NCBI GenBank assembly: GCA_019448385.1
Contig: JAGTXO010000051.1
Location: forward strand, 1 to 64,000
Direction of reading: 5' to 3'
Length of the DNA stretch: 64,000 bases
From: Diacronema lutheri
Taxonomy: Eukaryota > Haptophyta > Pavlovophyceae > Pavlovales > Pavlovaceae
Positions 30,355-38,555 of the stretch are shown here, one piece after another. The first letter of the stretch is position 1. Each line of letters starts with the position of its first letter. The translations under genes and the position numbers were made by a program. Under the pieces are notes generated by a model, which was given only the letters and a program-made list of their open reading frames with translations, searched no databases and was not told the origin of the DNA.

Positions 30355-30540
30355 GGCAGAGCCGCGCACCGAGCCCAAGTGAGCCAACGTGCCGCCGAAC
30401 TCGCCCAAGCTCTCGTCGGTCGACAGTCAGGCCACCGAGTACAAGACCTCCTACGCGAACTCACGTGCTCGCCACCTGCAACGCCTCGAGTTTACGCACG
30501 CGTTCGAGTCTGTGCAGGCCGAGGTCGCTTAGCCAAAGCG
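29489..30540 (+). pseudogene. Probably broken gene for a coiled-coil protein
   Basis: ATG at 29489 begins a protein-like stretch (MYPQNVSELLPDEIFGDELL, then HYRVRILQRVARRRDAAEANFWLDGG and RIYALKCMGRLVRG). Continuity then passes to other frames: a helical segment near 29840-29910 (REDHDTLNAKHQALEAQHD), another near 29920-30060 (ADALSKDLARAHEHAYKLDG), and a third from about 30080 (EMCWLHAEMSSLVASSPEAY, VCVEFDVFNRDGVEG) ending in Ala/Glu and Arg/Pro repeats. At least two frame changes without good splice sites suggest a decayed gene, but unseen introns are possible. Family not recognised. Confidence 0.4.
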
Positions 30541-31073
30541 CGCCAAGGTTCCGGCCACCGGCGCATCCAGCCGCTGGCTGCGCAACACGGCGGTGCGCAA
30601 CACCCGCAGCTCGGCCAACGGCAAGTAGCGCGCCGGCGCAGCGCACGGTATGCCGCGGCGAGCTCAGTCGCGAAGAGTGTCCGACTGGCCGCGCCCTCCA
30701 CGGGGTGCACGCGCACTCGGCGCGGTCCGGTCAGTCAGGGGGCCTCAGCTTGCGCGATGCCAGTTGCGAGCCCCCCCGGAATCCGCCATTCTACTCTACT
30801 AGGCGTAAATCACCCAAGCCCTTCCGGTCGCCCGCATTCCGGGGTCGGACCCTCCGTCGGCCCGGCTCGGGCCCTCCGTCCGCCGCGCCCGCTCGACCCC
30901 GAATTCTACTCCAAATCGGCCGGTCAGGAGGGTGTCTCGGTCCTAGGCTCGTCATAAGCCTCGCCCCGACCCCTCGAGCGCTCATTGGCTGGCTTTTAAC
31001 CATTGATTGTACGACCCGGGTCGTACTCTCAGCCTTACACTGGCCGGACCAGCCCGGACCGCGCCGTATATAG
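30540..31073. other. Gene-free stretch
   Basis: No convincing coding frame. Holds a perfect 18-base palindrome (gtacgacccgggtcgtac, 31009-31026) and a TATA-like tatata at about 31065-31071 next to the repeated element that follows. Confidence 0.5.
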
Positions 31074-31156
31074 GACGACATTGGTGGCTACTCGATTCCC
31101 CCGCAGCTGGTGCTGACCCCGCTGTCCTGACGTAAGCGCCGTTAGTATATAACGTT
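31074..31156 (-). repeat. 80-base element repeated at 52.2 kb (copy 1)
   Basis: The reverse complement of this segment matches 52186-52258 with only a few differences, including a 2-base insertion (cgatattccccc against cgattccccc) and one transition. Shared core on this strand: tggtggctactcgatt, then ccgcagctggtgctga, then gtcctgacgtaagcgccgtt. It lies directly downstream of the Na+/H+ exchanger stop, in the same relative orientation as copy 2 downstream of the channel gene. Confidence 0.8.
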
Positions 31157-31164
31157 TGATGGGG

Positions 31165-33187
31165 TCAGAGCTGCTCGTGCGCGTCGTGTAGGCTCTGCCC
31201 GTCGAGGCTGTTCTGCGCGCGCGCGCCGCGCGCGTGCTGACCGCGCGGCGCTCGGCTTGCGGACCGCCCGTCACGCATCGAGTGGTGGTGCTCGTCGTAG
31301 TGCACGTCGAGCGCGGGCGCGCGCACGCAGCTCACGTCCACCTCCTCGTCGTCGGACGACGCGTCGGCAACAGGGTCGTGGTGCGAGCTCGACGGGCCGA
31401 TCGGGAGTAGGGCCGCGGCCGGCGCGTGCGCGGCCGGCTGCGAGCTCGAGCGCATCACGTGCAGCTCGACGCCGGCGCGCGGCTCGTCGCCCGCCCAGCC
31501 GTCGCTGCTTGGCATTCGCGCCGGGTGGTGCGTGAGGAATGGCCGGATGTGCGCGCGGTTGATGTGGTGCAGCTTGGTCGTGCGCGCGTGCTCGTGGCGC
31601 GCGCGCGCGGCGAGCTCGTGCGTCGGGTCGGTGAGCACGCCGGTGAGGCGCGCTAGGTCGCCGATCGTGCCGCCGAGCACGAAGATGGTGAAGAGCGCGA
31701 CCATCAACGTCGTCTGCATGATCGCGAGCGAATCGTCGTGCGAGTGGAAATCATCGTGCTCGTAGCCGACAGCGGCGATGGCAAAGGCGACGCCGCCGCG
31801 CAGCCCGGAGAAGACCATCACGTGCTGGTACGTGAGCGAGATGGGCGGCAGCGGCGCCGCGCCGACGGCGGTCGGCGCCGCGCCGACGGCGGCCGACGCG
31901 AGCGCACGCGCGCCCTTTGCGCGCCGCACGCAGTTGACCGCGGCGGAGAGAAGGTAGATGTGTGTGCGGCCCAAAACGCACGCACAGATGGCGACAGCGA
32001 CGAGCCGCCATTGCGTGCGCTCGAAGATGGGCAGCGCGAACGCCGCCATGCCCAGGTACACGAAGACGAAGGTCTCTGCGAGGAGCGCGATCACCTTGAA
32101 GAGCCGCGCCGTCAGGACCACCGCGCCGTCCGACAGGTTGTCGCGCGTGTACTGCGCCATCACGATGCCGCAGAAGAGGATCGCGACGATCCCCGACAGC
32201 TCGAGCGCCTCGGCCGTGTAGTTTGCGCCCCACGCGAACGTGACGATCATCGCGGCCTCCACGTAGAGCGCGTCGTCGTGCTCGTGCATGCGCAGGTGCT
32301 TGTACGCGAGCGCGGACGCGATGCCGTACGCGACGCCGACGAGGAGCGAGCCGGCGAAGATCTCGACGAAGGTGACGAAGGCGAGGCCGACCGAGCTGTA
32401 CGAGACCGCCGCTGTCTTGAAGGAGAGGAGCGTGCGCGAGAGGACGATCGCAACGGCATCGTTCATCACCGACTCGCCAAAGACCATGGCAAACAGGTCG
32501 CTCTTCACGCCGAGGCGCTGGAAGACGGCGAGGACGGTGACTGGGTCGGTCGCTGAGATGAGCGCGCCAAAATAGAGCGCGGCAAGCCCGCTGAGCGGGT
32601 GGCACAGCCCCGCCTGCCCCGCGCCGTACACGATCGAGCCGACGACGGCCGTCGAGAAGACCGTGCCGCCGAACGCGAAGAGCGAGGTCGGGAGGAGGTT
32701 CTCAAAGAAGGCGCGCCGGTTCATGTTGAAGCCCGCCTCAAAGATGATCGGCGGGAGCAGCCAGATCATGAAGAACTCAAAGTTAAAGCGCATGTCATCG
32801 AGCACGAGCCCGCTGTGCGTCGAGAACGCAAGCGCGGACGCGGCCATGCCAAACAGCACGGCGATCCCGGCCTCTGGCAGGTATGCAAAGCCAACGTGCT
32901 CGACCCAGCGAGCCGTGACGAACGTGCCGAAGAGGCAGAAGAGGCCGACGACGATCGACCACTCCAGCTCGGCGATCGTCGAGTGCTCGCCGACGGGATA
33001 GCCCTACGCGGCGCGCGCCGGGACGCGTGAGGGCCTTGAGCGGCGGTGGCGGCAGCCGCGCGGCGCGCGCGCGGGGGCGCGGGTGGGCCTGTGGAGGAGG
33101 CGTCACCGCAGCGCGCACCTCGACGGACGATCCGTCGAGCATCTGAAGCACGCGGCCCGTGAGCGGACCCGCACCGACTGCCGGCAT
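31165..33187 (-). CDS. Na+/H+ exchanger (CPA1/NHE family), two exons
   Basis: Electroneutral cation/proton antiporter of the plasma or an internal membrane. Exon 1 is 33187-33119 (MPAVGAGPLTGRVLQ start) and exon 2 33003-31165; a 115-base GT-AG intron keeps phase, giving 635 residues. About 11-12 membrane segments. Family motifs: PPIIFEAGFNMNRRAFFEN, GTVFSTAVVGS, GALISATDPVTVLAVF, the ion-binding FGESVMNDAVAIVL (Asp of ND), and FSGLRGGVAFAIA. These are closest to the NHE6/7/8-NHX class. The C-terminal tail (about 180 residues) is hydrophilic with an acidic patch (SSDDEEVDVS) and His-rich runs (YDEHHHS), perhaps regulatory. It is tail-to-head with the kinase gene, 123 bases away. Confidence 0.92.
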
Positions 33188-33310
33188 CGTTGACCCGCTT
33201 TCCGCCCCACCTATCTGAAAAGGCACGGCGGCGGACGGCCGACCACGGCCGGGAGAGACCACGGCCGACCCCTCCGCCTCAGCGCCTCTGGCCTTTCCGG
33301 AGGTCCGGCA

Positions 33311-34531
33311 TCAGCTGCCCGAGCCCGCTGCGTCGTACGGCGCGAGCCACGGATTGGCGCGCAGCACGATCGCCTTGAGCTCGGCGTACGTCGCGTCCAG
33401 GTCGTCGTTGATCAAATAGTGGTCAAAGAGACGGACCGTCGCGGCCGCCTCGATCTCGGCCGACGCCTTGCGCATGCGGTACTCGACCTCCGGCTCGGAT
33501 TCTGTCCCCCGCGCGCGCAGCCGGCGCTCAAGTTCGACAAGGCTCGGCGGCGAGATGAACACGCAGCACGGCTCGAGGCCCGGCACGGCGCACACCGCCT
33601 CCGCGCCGCGCACGTCAACGTCGAGCAGCGCCGCCTTTCCGAGCGTCTCGCCCACCCGCCGCAGCTCGTTGACGGATGTCCCATAGTACGTGCCGTTGCC
33701 GCCCTGCACCCACTCGACAAAGCCGTTCGCGGCGATCGCGTCCTCGAACGTCTGCGCGCTCACGAAGCGGTAGTCAACGCCGTCAACCTCGCCGGCGCGC
33801 GGCGCGCGCGTCGTCGTTGACACGCAGAACGCGAGGCCCGAGCCGAGGTCTGCAAGGAGCCGGCGAATGAGCGTAGACTTGCCCACCGCCGATGGACCGC
33901 AGATCACCATCGGCCGCCGCCGACCCGCCGCCGCAGCGGCGGCGGCCGCGCGCGCCGCGGTGGCGCGCTTTGCCTCGTCGCCCGCGCGCGCTGCGTTCGT
34001 GAAGAGGCGAGCGCCGGCGACGAGTGAGCCGCTCGTCGGCAGCTCGGCGCCGCCGCCATTGCTCGCCTCGGCCGATCGGCCGGCCTCGGCTGCGCCCGTC
34101 GCGACGACGGCCTGCAGCTCCCGCCCAAGGAGCGGCAGCCTGTGTGTAAGAACACCCAGTGCCATTGCGAGGAACTCGCGAGGCGAGATGAGCCCAGACG
34201 CGAGGAAGCCGCCGCCAGCCGCGTCAAAGAGGCGGAATGGCGCGCTCGCCACGCCCGCGCTCGCGCCCACCGCGCCGCCGTGCAGCTCGGCGTACCGCGC
34301 CGCGGCGAGGAAGACGAATGGCGAGACGGGCGCGGCGAAGCGTAACGGCGCGAGCGCCTCACCTAGCCCGCCCTTGCCGAGCGTGTCGACGGTGCGCGCG
34401 AGTGCCGCGACGTACGCAACGCCGGCGACCGATCCGAGCACGTACGCCTGTGCCTCATCCACGCCGCCGAACGCGAATGCCGCGACGGCGCCAACGGCCG
34501 AAGTTAGCGCCGACTGAGTGCGGCCATGGTT

Positions 34532-34565
<34 letters not shown>

Positions 34566-35258
34566 GTGCGCAGGTCACGCGGGTCGCGTGCGTGTCGCGC
34601 GCGCGCGCGCGTGTGGGCTGAAGGGCGCGCGTTCAGTGGCACGGGTGCGCACCTCGCGCACGAGGCGCCACTTGAGCGCATCATACTCGAGGAGACCAGA
34701 GGTGACGCGCGTTGGGTCAGCGGGGCGCGGCTTTACGGCGGTAAAGAGCGCGGTCGTCACGTTCTCCGGCACAGTCCACGCGTCGGCTTGGACGTTGTAG
34801 GTGGCCTCCTTGACGACGCGCAGCCGTGCCGAGTTCTCCTGCACCAGCTTGCTCCCGCGCTTGGCCTCCCACCGCTCGCCACCGACCGCGCGCAGCGGAC
34901 GGACGTCGATCACGTAGCCGCGGTCCTCGGGCAGGGCCTGCACATAGTCGACCGCGCCGAGCAAATACTCGCCGGCCCACTTGCTCGGGTAGCGCACGAC
35001 ATCGTTCACCAGCGGGATGGCGTACCCGCGGATGTCGAGCTCGCGCCGCGGCGGCGCCGGCGGCGGCGACGGCGAGGTTCGCGCGCTGTCATCGCCGCCG
35101 CCGCGCTGCGCAGCCAGCACGACGGCCGACGGCGCGCGTGCTCCAGACGAGGCGAGACGATTGACGTGCGCGAGCGCGAGCGGCCTCGGCAGCGCGCGCA
35201 GCCCGCGCGCCGCCGACGCGAGCGTGAGCGTCGTCGACAGCAGCGCGACGCGCCTCAT
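33311..35258 (-). CDS. Guanylate kinase with N-terminal leader and membrane-like domain, two exons
   Basis: Phosphorylates GMP/dGMP to GDP/dGDP. Exon 1 is 35258-34653 and exon 2 34513-33311, phase-consistent, 602 residues. The start MRRVALLSTTLTLASAARG is a signal-like leader, fitting plastid import in an alga with a secondary plastid (inference). Residues about 60-200 are an unknown domain (IRGYAIPLVNDVVRYPSKWAGEYLLG). Exon 2 opens with two or three hydrophobic helices (residues 203-330, AYVLGSVAGVAYVAALA). The kinase occupies about 410-600: P-loop GPSAVGKSTLIRRL, GMP-binding STTTRAPRAGEVDGVDYRF, then ALLDVDVRGAEAV and lid ESEPEVEYRMRKA. Usual guanylate kinases are about 200 residues, so two thirds of this protein is extra. 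The 139-base intron holds a 26-base poly-C run. Confidence 0.85.
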
Positions 35259-35297
35259 CAAACGCGCGGCGTCACACTTCAAACAACTCGGCCCAAA
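35259..35297. promoter_or_regulatory. 39-base gap between divergent start codons
   Basis: The ATGs of the guanylate kinase (minus) and the DUF2062 protein (plus) are separated by 39 bases only. Both encode proteins with signal-like leaders. The core promoters must overlap the opposite coding regions or lie in them, so shared control is likely (inference). Confidence 0.6.
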
Positions 35298-35978
35298 ATG
35301 GCGCGCACGTGGCGAGCGGCGTACCTCGGGGCGCTTCTCGCCCTCGCGGCGGCGCATTCGCCGCCGCCGCTGGCGCTCGCGGCGCGCAGTCGACGCGTTC
35401 GTGGCATTTACGTGCTACGCGGCGGCCTCGGCCGGAGGCGCACGCCGCCGCCGCCGCTGCCGCCGCCCGCCGCACCACCGGCGGCGGGCGGCGTGCGCGG
35501 CGTCGTGCAGCGCTCGGTCATCGAGCCGCTCAGCGCCGTGATGCAGCGCGGGATCACGACGCGCACGCTGACCGCGTCGCTCGCCCTCGGCGGCGCGTGC
35601 GGCGTCTTCCCCGTCCCGCTCACGACGTGGGCCGTGACGCTACTGGCGAACGCGGCGGTGCCGTCGCTCAACCCGCTCGCGATGCAGGTCGCAAATTCGA
35701 TCGTCACGCCGCTCGTGGTGCCGCTCTTCCCGCTCTTCTTGCGCGTCGCCGGTGTGCTCCGTGGACCCATGCGCGATGCCTTCTCCTTCGGCGACGTCCG
35801 CGCGCAGTTTGCGACGCTCGGCATTGTGGCCGGCCTCGAGCGGCTACGCGAGCCGCTCGGCCGCGCCGTCCTCGGCTGGGCGGTCATGCTGCCGCTGATC
35901 TTCGCGGTCTTCTACGCCCTCGCCTTCATGCCGGCGCGCGCCTTCGCGCGCCAGTACGGGCCGGCGGCCAAGATCTGA
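35298..35978 (+). CDS. DUF2062-family membrane protein with N-terminal leader
   Basis: 226 residues from ATG 35298 to TGA. The N-terminus MARTWRAAYLGALLALAAAH is a cleavable-type signal, followed by an Arg- and Pro-rich stretch. The rest matches DUF2062: TRTLTASLALGGACGVFPVPLTTWAVTLLA, then LNPLAMQVANSIVTPLVVPLFPLFLRVAG, and a last membrane helix (VLGWAVMLPLIFAVFYALAF). The biochemical role of the family is unknown; in plants and algae many members are plastid-located. Its start almost touches that of the divergent kinase gene, which has a similar leader, hinting at the same compartment. Confidence 0.82.
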   Translation: MARTWRAAYLGALLALAAAHSPPPLALAARSRRVRGIYVLRGGLGRRRTPPPPLPPPAAPPAAGGVRGVVQRSVIEPLSAVMQRGITTRTLTASLALGGACGVFPVPLTTWAVTLLANAAVPSLNPLAMQVANSIVTPLVVPLFPLFLRVAGVLRGPMRDAFSFGDVRAQFATLGIVAGLERLREPLGRAVLGWAVMLPLIFAVFYALAFMPARAFARQYGPAAKI

Positions 35979-36051
35979 GACATTTCCTCGTGTCGCAATC
36001 AGATGTCTGTCTGTGACCGCCGGCCAGTGCACATGACACGACTCAGCATAC

Positions 36052-37528
36052 TCAAGGCGCAGACGCCGCCGGCTTGGGCGGCGCCTTCTCCTTCTTAAGC
36101 GCCTTGACCTTCTTGAGCGCGGCCTGGTGCAGATCCTGCCGCTCGATGCGCAGCCGGCCGCGCTTGCCCAGCAGCTCGTCGTGCGAGACGTTCTTCACGC
36201 GCGACGGCACGGAGGCCGAGCTCTTGGGCCGCTTGAGCGCCGATTTTCGAACGTCGTCGTCTGCAAAGCGCGTGCGCGATAGCTTCAAGTCGCAGCGCGG
36301 CCCAATCTCGCGCAAGTTCACGTGCCGCGCGCCCGCGCCCACGCCGCGCTCACCGTCCGCCCCGACCTCACGCGCCGCCGCCGCGGCGGACATGGCGATC
36401 GTGTTCGCCGTGACCGTGCCCACGGCGACGGCGTAGTGCCGCATCGAGACGACGCCGTCGGCGCGCGCAGTGAAGACGAGCACGCGCTCGGCGGGGAGCT
36501 TGGCGGGGACGGCGGGGATTGGCTCGGGCGCGCGGAAGTGGTCGGTGAGCAGGTTGCGCAGCAGCGCCAGGTCTGGCGACGGTGACGGCGCACGAGGTTT
36601 GGGCGTGTGAGGGGCAGCGGCGGGCGGCGGGTGGCGGGCCGTGAGCGCACACGGTGCGAGCGGGCGCGCGCCGGGCCCCGTGAGGACAGCGCCAAGCCCC
36701 TCCACGGCGCTCTGGCCCCCGTTCACGCTCCTCCGCCCCGTGTCGAGGCTGGCGGGGCGCTGGGCCGCTCGCGCGGACGCGCAGTCGCAGATGCGCGCGC
36801 AGGGGGCGGCGCCATGCGCTGCGCACCTGGTTTGTGCTCAAAGTCAGCACCGGAGAAGACCAGGGCGGGGGCCGAGTGCAGGCTGAAGGTCCCCTTGAAC
36901 TCGGCGATCGGCTTGAGGTTTGTCACGAGCAGCTCGACCATGTCCAGAATTTGAAAGTCGAACCTGCGCGGGGAGCGGGCGCCAAGCCGACGGGGCGGCC
37001 GGCCGGCGGCGCGCGGTGAGCTCAGCGCAGTCGGGATGCGCGTGCGCGCCGAAGAAAGCGCCAAGACGCACGCCGTCAACAACGCGCTGCACGTCTCGAC
37101 ACGCCGAGCGCGCGGCGGCGGCGTCGCGGCGCGCACGTGCGGCCGAGGACGAGGCAGTGCGGCCGCTTCTTCGAGTGCGAGCCAAAGGCGAAGAGGGAGG
37201 CGTCGTTCTTGCGCGCGAGGAACTCGATCGAAGTCGGGTCTTCGAACGGTCGCGCCGAGTTGGCTTTGCCCAGCCGCTTGGCCAGCGGCTTGCGCAGCTG
37301 CACGAGGTCGGCGAGGAGTGACTTGATCTCGAGGTTCGCGGTCGTGCCATGGATCGCAAGGAGCGCTTTAGGGTTCTCCTCGAGCTTGGGCGCGCGGTGG
37401 TCGAGGGCGCGCTGGACGCGCGGCAGCACCTTCTTGCTCGGCTTCGCACGCCGCGCCTCCTTGGCCACGCGCGGGGACGGCTTGGACGGCTTCGCCGCCG
37501 ACGGGCGCTTCGCCGCGCGCTTCCCCAT
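36052..37528 (-). CDS. RPF2: Ribosome biogenesis factor RPF2 (Brix domain), three exons
   Basis: RPF2 with RRS1 brings the 5S RNP (5S rRNA, uL18, uL5) into the 60S pre-ribosome in the nucleolus. Exons 37528-37137, 36963-36827 and 36572-36052 join in phase to 349 residues, close to the family length. Signature: RALDHRAPKLEENPKALLAI, then LKKPLAK-like QLRKPLAKRLGK, RPFEDPTSIEFLARKNDASL, FAFGSHSKKRPHCLVLGRT, FDFQILDMVELLV and KGTFSLHSAPALVFSG. The N- and C-termini are Lys-rich, as expected for nucleolar targeting. All introns are GT-AG. It diverges from the Rossmann-fold gene with 83 bases between start codons. Confidence 0.95.
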
Positions 37529-37611
37529 TGTGCACGTGGACGGCAGGACTATGTCCTAAAACCTGAAAACTCAAAACCTTTTTAACTCCCGAAAAAGTGA
37601 GAGTCGCAACG

Positions 37612-38391
37612 ATGGCGTGCACCGCCTCGACGCCGCTTTTCACCGGCACGACGACGACGACGATCACGATCATCTACGGGACGCGCGGCGGGATCAGCGA
37701 CGTCGGCAAATTCGCCGTGCAGCAGGCCTCGCAGATGCCCCACGTCGCCGTGCGCGCGATCGCGCTCTACGACGGCAACGCCGAAACGAACGACCCCGGC
37801 CACGAAGCCGACGTCACCGACGACGCCTTGAAAGCGGCGCTCGCGCAGGCGCTGCGCACGTTTGGCGCGCCGGTCGTCGACGTCAACTCGCCAGGCGCCG
37901 CCGCTGCGCTCGAGGCCGCTGTCGACGGCGCCGACGCCGTCGTGTGCGCCTTCTCGTCGCGCCAGCCGGAGCTGCCTCGCTACCTCGCGGTCGGTATGCG
38001 CAAGGTCGTCGCCGCGATGGGCGAAAAGCGCGTACAGCGGCTGGTCGCGCTCTCGTCGTTCGGCATCGGAGACGACTTCCTTCCCATCTCGCCAATCAAG
38101 GTCCTGTGGGCATGCCTCCTCCGCACCTTTTTGACCGCAGCCGCGCGCGACCTGCACGCCTTTGAGGCGGCCGTCGAAGCGAGCCACCTCGACTACGCGC
38201 TCCTGCGCCCAGTGGGGCTCACGCCGTCCGAGGCGGCCATCGGCAGATACGAGATGCGCACCGCGCGCGGGCAGGGCGGCATCAAACTTGAACTGGCCAA
38301 GGCGGACATGGCGCGCTGCTGCCTCGACGAGGCGCTCAAGCCGACAATCCGGCGCGGCGTGGCAACCGTCGGCTCCGCTCAGACGTCCTAA
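37612..38391 (+). CDS. NAD(P)-binding Rossmann-fold protein (NmrA/atypical SDR-like)
   Basis: Intronless, 259 residues from ATG 37612. Begins with a beta strand and glycine-rich loop (ITIIYGTRGGISDVGKFAV), then ALYDG and EADVTD positions. GADAVVCAFSSRQPELPRYL and RLVALSSFGIGD follow, with LDYALLRPVGLT near residue 200: the layout of NAD(P)H-binding proteins related to flavin reductase and NmrA. No catalytic YxxxK is evident, so it may be a sensor or an atypical reductase. Substrate unknown. A glycine variant of the usual GxxGxxG makes cofactor choice uncertain. Confidence 0.8.
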   Translation: MACTASTPLFTGTTTTTITIIYGTRGGISDVGKFAVQQASQMPHVAVRAIALYDGNAETNDPGHEADVTDDALKAALAQALRTFGAPVVDVNSPGAAAALEAAVDGADAVVCAFSSRQPELPRYLAVGMRKVVAAMGEKRVQRLVALSSFGIGDDFLPISPIKVLWACLLRTFLTAAARDLHAFEAAVEASHLDYALLRPVGLTPSEAAIGRYEMRTARGQGGIKLELAKADMARCCLDEALKPTIRRGVATVGSAQTS

Positions 38392-38555
38392 GCTCATGGG
38401 GGAGTCCTTCACCCTGCGCGGCGGGTGCTGGAAAGCATGGTGCTGCATGGATGCGCGCCATTCTGGGTGCCGCCGCGCATGCGCTGCACCGCCCGTCCGC
38501 CACCATGGCATGTACTGACGGGCATTGTCCCCCCTTTCCCCCATCATGAAGGGAT

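Noticed and set aside
31009-31165. tRNA, 5S or spliceosomal snRNA in the 31 kb gap
   Set aside because: No cloverleaf, internal A/B boxes or known snRNA core could be recognised; only the shared 80-base element is evident.
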